Source: Euleptes europaea (taxonomy: Eukaryota; Chordata; Lepidosauria; Squamata; Sphaerodactylidae). Taken from it: 64,000 nucleotides of DNA. The stretch covers positions 77,437,326 through 77,501,325 of the forward strand of contig NC_079322.1 in NCBI RefSeq assembly GCF_029931775.1. The letters are read 5' to 3'. A model generated the notes under the pieces. That model had not been told where the DNA came from, ran no database searches, and saw only the letters and a program-made list of their open reading frames with translations. Shown one piece after another: positions 26,795-35,745 of the stretch (the stretch's first letter is position 1; each line of letters begins with the position of its first letter). The translations under genes were made by a program, and so were the position numbers.

Positions 26795-27343
26795 GGTATA
26801 AGGTAAAGCATTGGGTCATTACTGACCCATCGGGTGATGTCACATCACAACGTTAATAGCCAGACTATGTTTACGGTGTGGTTTGCCACTGCTTTCCCCA
26901 GTAGTCTACAGTTGGTAAAGTTTTTGGTTCCCATCTAGCCCCCTCCATGGTGGGCACTTCATACTCTCAGAGTGCCAACATGGACAAGTTAGAGTTACCA
27001 ACCTGGCCTCCCATTATGGAGAGAGAGATTACAGGCTTGATTGCTTTGTTAGCATTTGGGAAATCCCCTGGGGAAGATTTGATGCCTCCAGATTTATATA
27101 AAGCTTTCCCAACTTGGTGGTCCCCAGTGCTAGCTAAACTTTTCTCGCAAATCAACAAAACAGTTGTCTACACTTTACCCCCAGCAAACTGGGTACTCCT
27201 TTGACCAACCTTGGAAGGATGGAAGGCTGAGTCAACCTTGAGCCGGCTACCTGAAACTGACTTCCGTCGGGATCGAACTCAGGTCATGAGCAGAGCTTTT
27301 GACTGCAGTACTGCAGCTTACCACTCTGCGCCACGGGGCACCC
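26795..27343 (-). mobile_element. SINE C split by a LINE fragment
   Basis: The left part (26795-26910) is the reversed tail and the right part (27166-27343) the reversed body and head ('gatcgaactcaggtcatgag', 'ctctgcgccacgggg'). The break is flanked by GTCTACA on both sides. Confidence 0.85.
26911..27165 (+). mobile_element. LINE reverse-transcriptase fragment inserted in SINE C
   Basis: A 255-bp insert with GTCTACA at 26904-26910 and 27166-27172. Its plus frame reads EREITGLIALLAFGKSPGED and MPPDLYKAFPTWW, the segment before the palm domain in non-LTR reverse transcriptases (K-x-PG-D...P-x-x-x-Y). It has no poly(A) tail or LINE 3' end, which is unusual for target-primed insertion. Confidence 0.6.
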
Positions 27344-28105
27344 TCCCCATACTAGAGACAGCCCACAAAACCTGATATTTGATTAAATCCAGTCTTTGGC
27401 CAAACTGACAATTCATGCGCTTTACATTCCTCAGATTTTGACTTGGTTCCATTTTTCTGCTTCAGCGCCGCAAGGAAAGATATGCAAACCGAGCCACGGT
27501 GTTGCTGGCTGCTTTCAACCAGATGTTTGCATTTTAAATTATTTAAGAAGCCATTGTAGGAAGGAGACATCAAAGCAAACAGACGGGAGCAGGGATGTCA
27601 GCTGTGAGAACCGGCGTAATGAGGTGTCGGACAAAAGAACCCACAACTCCGGGTTGCGTTGAGAAGGATGAAGGACAGAGATGAATGCTTCTCCCTGGAA
27701 TAAATTACTGAACCTTTCAGAGGTTATTTCAGAGAGAGCATGAAAGATGAGAGACATATGAATATGAAAATGTGCCCTTGCCCACAGGACGCGTTGCCTT
27801 ACAACAGAAGAGACGGATTGCAGAGACAGCTCCTCAAAAAAGATAACTTGTGTGTGCGGGTGGTTTCTGCAATTGATCTTGCTTCTTTCACTGCAAAAGG
27901 ATTTTCTTCCACTTGTTTGCAAGGTTCTATGAGAAAAGGATCCTTGAGTTTTGGAAGAGCTAAATTATTCTTGGAAGGGCTTTTCCAGCAGTGCAGAATT
28001 ATTACCACTTCAGGGATGGCCCACTCATAGATTAGCAAGTGACGCAACTATCATTGTTGCTGCCAAACTCCGCTGCCTGCCCGAACCCATTTTTGCAATG
28101 ATGAA
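27344..28105. other. Intergenic, apparently unique
   Basis: No exon or repeat was recognised in about 760 bp. Confidence 0.4.
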
Positions 28106-28210
28106 ATGCCTATGGTATGCCAGGGGCACCCAACAAAGGTTGTTAGAAAGTGAGTGGAGCCCGGTCAGGCACTTAACCAACTGGGCTTCTGATTGGCCCC
28201 TGGAGATCAC
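28106..28210 (+). mobile_element. hAT-derived dispersed repeat, fragment
   Basis: 'tgccaggggcacccaacaaa', 'ttagaaagtgagtgg' and 'ttctgattggcccctggaga', as at 11262 and 42895. Confidence 0.5.
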
Positions 28211-28264
28211 ATGAACACATGAAGCTGCCTTATACTGAATCCTTGGTCCATCAAAGTCAGTACT
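28211..28264 (-). mobile_element. SINE A 3' fragment
   Basis: 'gaacacatgaagctgcctta' and 'tccatcaaagtcagta', joined directly to a CR1 coding fragment. Confidence 0.75.
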
Positions 28265-28993
28265 GGAGGGATGTGAGCAGAGGGGTCCCTCAGAGATCTG
28301 TGTTGGGACCGGTGCTTTTCAACCTGTTCATCAACGACCTGGACTTGGGGGTGAACAGCAGGGAGGCCAAGTTCGCAGATGACACCAAGTTATTTAGGGT
28401 AGTTAAAACAAAATCAGACTGTGAAGGGCTCCAAAAGGATCTCTACGAACTGGAGGAATGGACATTAAAATGGCAAATGAGATTCAGTGTGAGCAAGTGT
28501 AAAGTGATGCATGTTGGGGCAAAAAATCCCAACTTCACATACACACTGAGGGGATCTGTGCTGGCAGCGACAGACCAAGAAAGAGCTCTTGGGGTGGTAG
28601 TGGATAGCTCAATGAAGATGTCAAGCCAGTGTGCAGCTGCTGTGAAAAAGGCAAATTCCATGCTGGCCATAATTAGGCAAGGAGTAGAGAATAAAACTGC
28701 TGCTATAATACTGCCCTTGTACAAATCTATGGTGAGACCACACTTGGAATACTGTGTATAGTTCTGGTCACCACACCTAAAAAAGGATATTGCAGAGCTT
28801 GAGAAGGTGCAGAAAAGAGCAACCCAAATGATCAGGAGACTAGAGCAACTGCCCTATGAGGAGCTATTAAAACGCTTAGGGATGTTTAGCTTGGAAAGAA
28901 GGCAGCTAAGGGGAGACATGATAGAAGTCTAGAAAATGATGCATGGTATGGAGAGAGTGGACAGGGAGAAGCTTTTCTCTCTCTGTTTGGAGA
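28265..28993 (+). mobile_element. CR1 LINE, reverse-transcriptase C-terminal half and 3' region
   Basis: An open frame from 28219 to 28758 includes GVPQRSVLGPVLFNLFINDL, then FADDTKLF (the catalytic Y/F-A-D-D box is intact) and HVGAKNPNF...LGVVVD, ending [10 protein letters not shown]. It is stopped by TAG where related copies read CVQFW. The 3' part continues as in 18458. It is a 5'-truncated, inactive copy despite the clean frame. Confidence 0.92.
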
Positions 28994-29106
28994 TCAGATT
29001 CCTGAGGAATCAGCAGACCCAGAGGTAATTTTTGCCTACATTTGGGAGCTGTCTTCCCTGCCCTGTGTTAGCTTCACAACATTTCTGTGAGGTAGCCTAG
29101 GCTGAG

Positions 29107-29362
29107 AGAGAGAGAAGGAGAAGAATTGGTTTTTATACCCCAATTTTCTTAACCTTTAAGGAGTCTCAAACCGGCCTACAATCACCTTCCCTTCCCCTCT
29201 GCACAACAAACACCTTGTGAGGTAGGTGGGGCTGAGAGAGTTCGAACCGTGACTGGCCCAAGGTCACCCTGCAGGCTTCATGTGGAGGAGTGGGGAAACC
29301 AACCCGGTTCACCAGATGATAGAGTCCAACGCTCTTAACCACTACACCATGCTGGCTCTCCA
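29107..29362 (-). mobile_element. SINE B
   Basis: Reversed, from 'agaagaattggtttttatac' to 'cttaaccactacaccatgct'. Confidence 0.88.
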
Positions 29363-29374
29363 GATATTGGCCTA

Positions 29375-29640
29375 AAGCTACCCATGACAACTTCACTCAA
29401 GTCAGCAGGGGCTTCTGCAACTATACCAACCTGCAGATGGGCAAAACCAACAACTGCCCATACATGTGCTTTCTTCATTGCGTCTCCTGCCTTGTGGAAA
29501 GGCCTGCCCGAGGAAGTCAGGAGTGCTCCCACTCTCTTGGCCTTCTGCAAACTAGGCAAAACAGAACCATTCAAGAGGGTTTTTCTGTGTAGGTAACAGA
29601 AGGCTGCACTGCACAAAATGGTTTTACATACTTGCTTGGA
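29375..29640 (+). mobile_element. L2-like LINE 3' fragment
   Basis: 'tgtggaaaggcctgcccgag', 'ttggccttctgcaaactagg' and 'ttcaagagggtttttctgtg', as at 31375. Confidence 0.6.
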
Positions 29641-29653
29641 TAAATTGTTAGGG

Positions 29654-29706
29654 CAGGAGTGCCCATCCTTTTTGAGCCAGTGGGCACCTTTGGAGTTCTG
29701 ACCTTT
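29654..29706 (+). mobile_element. hAT-like fragment
   Basis: 'caggagtgcccatccttttt' and 'gagccagtgggcacctttgg'; same family as 15190, cut off by a CR1 tail. Confidence 0.5.
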
Positions 29707-29890
29707 GTCCTGCCTGTGTTCCACAGCTCCTAAGATAATAGGCCTGCTCCTTGGATCTTGGAGAGGACAGGTATGCATCATGACTAGTATCCAGTTTTAC
29801 TAGTAGCCTTGGACAGCCGTCTCCTCCATGAACATGTCCACTCCCCTCTTAAAGCCTTCCAAGTTGGCAGCCGTCACCACTCACTCCTCA
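29707..29890 (-). mobile_element. CR1-type 3' tail
   Basis: 'gttccacagctcctaagata', 'gcctgctccttggatc' and 'aaagccttccaagttggcag' in reverse. Confidence 0.75.
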
Positions 29891-30007
29891 TACGGTCATT
29901 GCTCTAGTGATCTGATCATTTTGATGGCTCTTTCATGGATGCAAGCTCACTCGCTGAGCTCATCTGGATAAGATTCCCCCTCCCCAGGTTGTATTCCTGT
30001 CTGTGCT

Positions 30008-30215
30008 TAGGGTTGCCAGGTCCCTCTTTGCTACTAGCGGGAGGTTTGGGGGCAGAGCCTGAGGAGGGCGGGGTTTGGGGAGAGGAAGGACTTCAATGCC
30101 ATAGAGTCCAATTGCCAAAGCGGCCATTTTCTCCAGGGGAACAGAGCTCTATTGGCTGGAGATCAGTTCTAATAGCAGGAGATCTCCAGTTAGTACCTGG
30201 CGGTTAGCAACCCTA
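30008..30215 (+). mobile_element. hAT-type MITE (TAGGGTTGCC family), complete
   Basis: 208 bp, starting TAGGGTTGCC and ending GCAACCCTA. Flanks tctgtgct (30000-30007) and tctatgct (30216-30223) form an 8-bp target duplication with one mismatch, as expected for hAT. Confidence 0.85.
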
Positions 30216-30565
30216 TCTATGCTGGAAATCAAACCCACCAGCGATACCCTAATGTCGGACCCCCGCCCTTCAGCCGCTGAAGATCCTTGCTGGTTTTCAT
30301 TCACAACAAAAATGTGGGTTAAAGTAGATTTGTGGATTCTGCTAGAGTGCGGAAGTGCGGCTCTTAGGGAAGCTGATAGACGAGTTTAACTCGAGGTCAA
30401 GAGGTGATAGCCCTCATATAATGTAGGGCTGGTTCCTCTTCCTGATTTTTGTTCCTGGTAGATTTCTATGCACATTTAGAAAAGCAAGGGAGTATTGTGG
30501 CACATGGATAGCGCATCAATTAATTCATAGCCTCTGGAAAGACTTTGCAAGCAATTGCTGGAGGA
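30216..30565. other. Intergenic, nothing recognised
   Basis: No repeat was assigned. Confidence 0.35.
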
Positions 30566-30871
30566 GGCGGAGAAGGAGAAGAGTTGGTTTTTATATGCTG
30601 ACTTTCTCTACCACTTAAGGGAGTCTCAAGCCGGCTTACAATCCCCTTCCCTTCCCCACAACAGACACCCTGTGAGGTAGGTGGGGCTGAGAGAGCTGTG
30701 ACTAGCCCAAGGTCACCCAGCTGGCTTCATGTGGAGGAGTGGGGAAACAAATCCGGGTCACCAGATTAGCCTCCGCCGCTCCTGTGGAGGAGTGGGGAAT
30801 CAAACCTGGTTCTCCAGGTCAGAGTCCACTGCTCCAAACCACCGCTCTTAACCACTATGCCACGCTGGCTC
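30566..30871 (-). mobile_element. SINE B
   Basis: Reversed, complete ('agttggtttttatatgctga' to 'ctatgccacgctggct'). Confidence 0.9.
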
Positions 30872-30897
30872 TAGTGCAGGAAAACCTCTGCTGGAAT

Positions 30898-30935
30898 AAA
30901 AACGTTAGTCTTTAAAGTACCAGGAGACACCATTG
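30898..30935 (+). mobile_element. Penelope-like tail fragment
   Basis: 'aacgttagtctttaaagtac' and 'caggagac' match the 'gttagtctttaaggtgctac' tail at 14270-14493. Confidence 0.4.
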
Positions 30936-31009
30936 TTACTGCAACAGAGTAAGAGAGCAATTCTACTCAGAATCCTACTCTGGTCTACTCAATGGGGCTT
31001 ACTCTCAGG

Positions 31010-31313
31010 AAAGAAGAAGAGTTGGTTTTTGTATGCCAACTTTATCTTTTTAAAGGAGAATCAAACCAGTTTACAATCTCCTTCCCTCCCCCACAACAGA
31101 CACCTTGTGAGGTAGGTGGGGCTGAGAGAGTTCAGAGAGAACTGTGACTAGCCCAAGGTCACCCAGCTGGCTTCATGTCGAGGAGTGGGGAAACCAACCC
31201 GGTTCACTAGATTTTGGAGTCTGCCGCTCATGTGGAGGAGTGGGGAATCAAACCCGGTTCTCCAGATAAGAGTTTTAAGAGTCTTAGCACTCTTAACCGC
31301 TACACCACACTGG
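31010..31313 (-). mobile_element. SINE B
   Basis: Reversed, complete; its 'tttgtatgccaactttatct' end is diverged. Confidence 0.88.
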
Positions 31314-31374
31314 CTGTTCCCCATTCAGCTCGCTGAGACTGCCTTCTGAGTAAACATTGCTCCACCACCACGAC

Positions 31375-32075
31375 AGTTTCACTCATTGGAGCAGGGCCTT
31401 CTGCGGGGGCCAACCTGCAAATGGGCAAAATCGATAACCGCCTGCCTTCTCTGTTGTGGCCCCCACCTTATGGAATGGCCTGCTCAAAGAGGTCGGGAAG
31501 GCTCCCGCTCTCCTGGCTTTCCACAAGGGAGAGGCTATGGCTCAGTGGTAGAGCATCAGCTTGTCATGCAGAAGGTCCCAGGTTCAATCCCCGGCATCTC
31601 CAGTTAAAGGGACCAGGCAGGTAGGTGATGTGAACGACCTCTACCTGAGACCCTTGAGAGTCGCTGCCGGTCTGAGTAGACAATACTGACTTTGATGGAC
31701 TAAGGTTCTGATTCAGTATAAGGCAGCTTCATGTGTGTTCAAACTATGCAAAATGGAATTATTTAAGAGGGTTTTCCTACAAGGTAGTACTGTAACAAAA
31801 TGATTCAGAAAGATACTTGGGGTAAAGGGTTAGGGACGTGGGCTATGTAATGTGTATAGTTCGTACTATCTGTTGTAAGTAGTTTCCTACTGTGTAATTT
31901 TTGCATAGTTTTAACATGTCACATTAATTAACATCTATGCTTTGCTTCAGTTCTGTTTTCAAATTTCTGGATGTTTTTGGGATGCCCCATTCCGTTGACT
32001 TCCTCTGTGTAATCCGCCTGGCGTCTCAATGAGAAAGGCGGATTATAAATACTGTAAATGAATAACCCCTTTATG
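31375..32075 (+). mobile_element. L2-like LINE 3' end split by SINE A
   Basis: The left part (31375-31527) has 'cttatggaatggcctgctca' and 'tggctttccacaa'. The right part (31740-32075) resumes with 'aatggaattatttaagaggg' and ends 'ggcggattataaatactgta' before AAATGAATAA. A complete SINE A sits between. Confidence 0.7.
31528..31738 (+). mobile_element. SINE A inserted in an L2-like LINE
   Basis: Complete: 'gaggctatggctcagtggta', 'ggttcaatccccggcatctc' and end 'ggcagcttcatgtgtgttca'. Confidence 0.92.
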
Positions 32076-32211
32076 AAGATACCTCTCAAAATGGTTTACT
32101 CTTGACCAAGGCAACGAGCAAACGTTTCTCCAGCCTACTTCTGGGCTTCTAAGAAAGACCTTGCCTCAAAGCTACAGTCCTGACTCAATCCATCCATTAC
32201 TGAATCCTTAA

Positions 32212-32423
32212 GGTTGCCAACTCTGGGTTGGGAAATTCCTGGCGATTTGGGGGTAAAGGCTGGGGAGGGCAGAGTTTAGGGACGTGAAGGGTGTTGGCGG
32301 GGTATAGTGCCATAGAGTCCACCCTGGGAAGATGCCATTTCCTCCAGGGGATCTGATCTCTGTGGCTGGCAGATCAGCTGTAATTCCGGGAGAGCTCCAG
32401 GCCCCACCTGGAGGCCGGCAACC
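32212..32423 (+). mobile_element. hAT-type MITE, second subfamily
   Basis: 'aaggttgccaactctgggtt', 'ttcctggcgatttgggggta' and end 'ccggcaacc'. It is related to the TAGGGTTGCC family but has a different left half; 35547 and 58008 belong here. Confidence 0.7.
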
Positions 32424-32598
32424 AGATATCTGTCCTGCAACCTGTGAGTAAATCAGTGGGGGGTTGCCGAGTGAACAGCTGTGGAACGACCAGGGCAACT
32501 TTCATTCACGACAACGAGGAAGGCTGCAACCCTAGGCAGGTTTACTCGGGAGTAAATCCCCTTTTTCGCTTGCAAGACTGTTAAGGATGGGCCGTTCG

Positions 32599-33347
32599 TG
32601 CTGCAAGAATTGTCATAGCTAAAGTTTGGAAGCAAGTGAATAAACCTTCAATCAGTGACTGGAGAGAGAAATGATGGATGTATATGAGGATGGCCAAACT
32701 AACCGAATTCCTACATGGAAAAGATATGGAAGAATTAAAAAAAAAACTTGGGCAAAGGCCGCCACATATTGGGATAAACTGGCAACGATGGATTTTACCA
32801 TTTTAATTAGTGGAAAAGACCATCATGATAGGAAAATTTGAGGGCAGCAGGAAAAGAGGAAGACCCAACAAGAGATGGATTGACTCAATAAAGGAAGCCA
32901 CAGCCTTCAATTTGCAAGATCTGAGCAAGGCTGTCAAAGATAGGACATTTTGGAGGACTTTCATTCATAGGGTCGCCATGAGTCGGAAGCGACTTGACGG
33001 CACTTAACACACACACACAATTAGTGAGTTATAGAAACTAGTTGTAATATTTTTATATTGTACTGTTAATAGATATTTCTAAAACTGTTTAGGCCCTTCT
33101 TCGGAAGTCGGGCGGTGGGGCCACTTTTTTGTGGCGGGCGGAGGGTCGGAGGGGTATCTTGTTGAACCTTAGAATTTTGTAACCCTGAATGTATGAATCA
33201 GTATATGGAGATACTCTTTTGTACTATATTTTAATTTTTTTTAATATTATTATTATTGCATTTGTTTTGTTTATTTTTTTAAAAAATATTATTATTATTG
33301 CCTTTGTTTTGTTTAATGTTATAAAAATCAATTAAAATTAAAAAAAA
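32599..33347 (+). mobile_element. L1-type LINE, 5'-truncated, with target duplication
   Basis: The coding remnant reads ARIVIAKVWK...PSISDWREKMMDVYE and then KRYGRIKKKTWAK, the C-terminal end of L1 ORF2. A 3' UTR and an A-rich tail follow. Flanks at 32583-32598 and 33348-33363 (aaggatgggccgttcg / aaggatggggcgttcg) form a 16-bp duplication with one mismatch. It ends 15 bp from the 33378 palindrome and about 570 bp upstream of the NBEAL2 start codon. A BovB fragment splits it. Confidence 0.85.
32813..33018 (+). mobile_element. BovB (RTE) LINE 3' end inserted in L1
   Basis: Typical BovB end: 'agaggaagacccaacaagag', 'gccatgagtcggaagcgact' and 'gacggcac' followed by (CA)n. It is flanked by aattagtg at 32805-32812 and 33019-33026. 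It is younger than the L1. Confidence 0.92.
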
Positions 33348-33377
33348 AAGGATGGGGCGTTCGAGGGGTCGCTCCAT

Positions 33378-33530
33378 GGGCGAAGACGCACGGTCGCTGG
33401 AGCCTGCTTTCTTCCCTGTTCCAGCCAGGATCCGGCCAGGATCGAACGCACGTCCCGTGCGTTCGATCCTGGCCGGATCCTGGCTGGAACAGGGAAGAAA
33501 GCAGGCTCCAGCGACCGTGCGTCTTCGCCC
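33378..33530. repeat. Perfect 75-bp-arm palindrome at the NBEAL2 promoter
   Basis: The arms 33378-33452 and 33456-33530 are exact reverse complements (75/75) around a 3-base loop (tcc). The arm begins gggcgaagacgcacggtcgc and ends gcacg, with many CpGs. No transposon terminus, poly(A) or target duplication is seen. Confidence 0.97.
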
Positions 33531-33919
33531 GGGCGTCTCCAGAAGTCGACCAGCATCCGCCCCGTTGAACTGCGGGGGGGGGAGGCTGACTCCCGAGTAG
33601 ACCTCCCACCAAGGGGTCCCTACCCGCGAGCAGACCGCGCCGCCCACCCCGGAGGGGCGCGCCCGGGGGGCTCTCCGCGAGTGGCCGGAGCAGGGCGGCC
33701 GGCGCGCGCGCGCGCGGGGGGCGTCTCCCACCCACCCACCTGTCCCCACCCACCTGCCCGGGGCGGGATCAGGTGCGGGAGCGGGAGGAGGAGCCGCCGC
33801 CGCCGCCGCCCAGCATGGCGGAGGGAGGCGGCGGCGCTGCCCGGGGAAGCCCGCCGCGCCCCGGCCCCGCCGGAGGATGCAGCCCGGCGCCGCAGCGCAG
33901 CGCTGAGCCGGCCCGGAGG
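33531..33919 (+). promoter_or_regulatory. NBEAL2 CpG-island promoter / 5' UTR
   Basis: This very CpG-rich block holds a (CG)n run at 33701-33714 and a GCC-repeat at 33792-33811 just ahead of the first in-frame ATG. No TATA box is visible. Position and composition argue for a TATA-less promoter and 5' UTR. Its left border is a perfect palindrome and an L1 insertion, so upstream control DNA may have been displaced. Confidence 0.5.
33815..33919 (+). other. NBEAL2: Possible 35-codon upstream in-frame extension of NBEAL2
   Basis: An ATG at 33815 (context cagcATGG, also strong) is in frame with the conserved ATG at 33920 and no stop lies between. The extension would read MAEGGGGAARGSPPRPG and so on, rich in Gly, Ala, Pro and Arg as expected of translated CpG-island DNA. 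The first 20 or so bases resemble a YY1-type ATGGCGG element. It may be 5' UTR or an alternative N-terminus; the family normally starts at the second ATG. Confidence 0.35.
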
Positions 33920-33970
33920 ATGGCCTCCAAGGAGCGCCTCTACGAGCTCTGGATGCTCTACTTCGCCAAG
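33920..33970 (+). CDS. NBEAL2: NBEAL2 coding exon 1 (neurobeachin-like 2), gene continues beyond window
   Basis: NBEAL2 is a very large cytoplasmic BEACH-domain protein needed for alpha-granule formation in platelets, hence probably in thrombocytes here. Only the first 17 codons are visible: MASKERLYELWMLYFAK, then the donor AAG/gtaccc in phase 0. Mammalian NBEAL2 starts with MAASERLYELWLLYYAQ and NBEAL1 with MASKERLFELWMLY, so the peptide alone fits either paralogue. The divergent CCDC12 neighbour decides for NBEAL2. The exon sits in a CpG island with a strong start context (A at -3, G at +4). I found no exon 2, expected to begin with a KD-x-x-YL-x-x-W motif, in the remaining 30 kb, so intron 1 appears longer than the window. 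Confidence 0.82.
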
Positions 33971-34269
33971 GTACCCGGGCGGGGGGGAGGTTGCAGCCCT
34001 TCTTTCCTGGGGTGGGGTGGGGGGTCCCTGGCTTTAACCCCCCCACCCCCATTTCTTGGCTTCCCTCCTCCCAGGCATTGGTGCGCCTCCGAACGGCTGG
34101 GAGCACCTACTAGTGTCCCCCCCCCGCACCCCCCCCACGCCTGTTCCCCCCCCCCACCTGCTAGTCCCCCCCACCTGCCATTGTCGTCTCCCGCCCCTTC
34201 TTTGGCTTGGGCTGAGAGGGGATATTTGCCTTCCCCCCCCCCACCCGCCGCCCATTCATTCCCTCGCCT
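33971..34269. other. Start of NBEAL2 intron 1, G/C-run rich
   Basis: G runs at 33980-34032 (gggcggggggg, ggggtggggtgggggg) meet the simple G-quadruplex pattern directly after the donor. C runs with (CCCCCCA)n texture follow to 34250. Confidence 0.55.
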
Positions 34270-34290
34270 TGTTCACGGCTCATCTCTGTA

Positions 34291-34554
34291 AATAGTTTTT
34301 TTTATTATTTTCTTCATTTAATGTATCAACAAAACCAATATCATATTCCTTGTTTTTTTCTTTTTATTATTACTATAATTTAACAATCAAATGACTTCCC
34401 CCTCTCCCTCTCCCATCGTCAAATGGATTGTATGAACTTTTGCTCGCGTGGCTGATCCCAGTGTTATTTTAATTAACCTGTTCTTATCCTATCCAACGTT
34501 ATTAAATCAATCCCTAATATAAAATTTAATGCAAAGTATAAATAAGGGATTGGG
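34291..34554 (-). mobile_element. Retroposed LINE 3' fragment with 21-bp target duplication
   Basis: A 264-bp AT-rich insert begins with a T run (reversed poly-A). It is flanked by 34270-34290 and 34555-34575 (tgttcacggctcatctctgta / tgttcgcggctcatctctgta, one mismatch, here given as a 21-base pair of flanks; core ggctcatctctgta). It is probably an L1 3' UTR. Confidence 0.75.
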
Positions 34555-34575
34555 TGTTCGCGGCTCATCTCTGTA

Positions 34576-35004
34576 GGGACCAAACTTAATTGTTGGGGGG
34601 GGGAGGGGGGCGATCCGCGTGTGGGTTCCGGCTGCCCCCCCCCTCAAGCCCCACCTGGTCCCTCTTTCTCTCCACCTGCCCCCATCCAAATTTGGTCCTT
34701 TGGAACTTTCCTCCTTCTCCCCTTTCTTGGCTCTTTTTCTTTTTTTCTGTCTCTCCCCCCCCCTTCCCCTATTGTTGGGCCAGCTCTCCAGACTGGAGCA
34801 GAGAAATATCTTTGCCCCACCTTTTGCTGCTGGAGGTCTCGAAGATGCTGGGGACCGAAGCTGGGGCCTTCTGCCCCCCCCCAAATGGGCTTGTTGACCC
34901 CCAGCTTATGGGGCCTGCCCCCTCCAGAGACATCCCTGGCCCCTCTTGCAGACTTCAACCCTGCCCTTTTTCCCAAAGAGAGCAAACTGGCATAGACATT
35001 ATTA
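34576..35004. other. NBEAL2 intron 1, pyrimidine-rich, nothing recognised
   Basis: It has C-rich and T-rich runs; the open frames through it are composition effects. No exon is recognised. Confidence 0.4.
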
Positions 35005-35190
35005 ACTGTTCTGTGTTTTCTGCACAACAGCCCTATGAGGCAGGCTGGGTCACATGAGTTTTCATCTGTTGACGTTATTTATAGTCCACCTTTCTTGAGT
35101 CTGGCTTGCCCAGCAAGTGTTATGGCTTCATGGGGGCTGGATCCCAGTTACCCCTGGCCAAGTGGCTAACCACTACACCGCCCTGCCCCT
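35005..35190 (-). mobile_element. Diverged tRNA-derived SINE
   Basis: 'acagccctatgaggcaggct', 'tatttatagtccacctttct' and the head 'ggctaaccactacaccgcc' suggest one or two rearranged copies. Confidence 0.5.
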
Positions 35191-35546
35191 CACAGCAGGG
35201 CCTTTTCTTTGTGTGGTGGGGCTTGCAGCATAGGACACTTTAAGGATAAACACTGTTTTATTTCAGCTGGGGCTTTCATGAACCAAAGCTCACTTTGTCA
35301 GATTGATGCATGGAGATTGTCCTTGCTCAGCCGGTTCCGGTTACTTCCCCTTCCCTCTCATGTCATTTCCTGTGGCATCCCCATGCCTGGGGGAGATCCC
35401 ACACACACACCCTGGGGCACCCACATGTTCCCCTTCCTTTTCTCCACTCCCAAAGGTGCCGAGGGCCTCTTAACTGTCCCTGACCCTCTCCTTCCCTTCC
35501 GAGAGAAGCCGCTGGAACCTTCTGCCTCATGTTTCCACCCCTTGTT

Positions 35547-35745
35547 GTTAGGGTTGCCAGCTCCAGGCTGGCCAATTCCTGGAGATTTGGGGAGTTGAGT
35601 CTGGGGAGGGACCTCAGTGGGGTAGAAATGCCGTAGAGTCCACCCTTGAAGCCACCTGTCCCTGCAGGAAAACTGATTTCTGTGTTCTGGAGATCAGTTA
35701 TAATTCCAGGAGATTTCCAGGCATCACCTGGAGGTGGGTGACCCT
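35547..35745 (+). mobile_element. hAT-type MITE, second subfamily
   Basis: Start 'tagggttgccagctccaggc', middle 'gccgtagagtccacccttg', end 'cacctggaggtgggtgaccc'. Confidence 0.75.

Noticed and set aside
28219-28758. Host gene with a 180-codon reverse-transcriptase-like product
   Set aside because: It is the C-terminal part of a CR1 LINE, 5' truncated and stopped before the ORF end.
33279-34106. 275-codon minus-strand open frame over the NBEAL2 promoter
   Set aside because: It is antisense to the NBEAL2 first exon, runs through the palindrome and CpG island, and has a Pro/Arg/Ala composition typical of GC-rich DNA.
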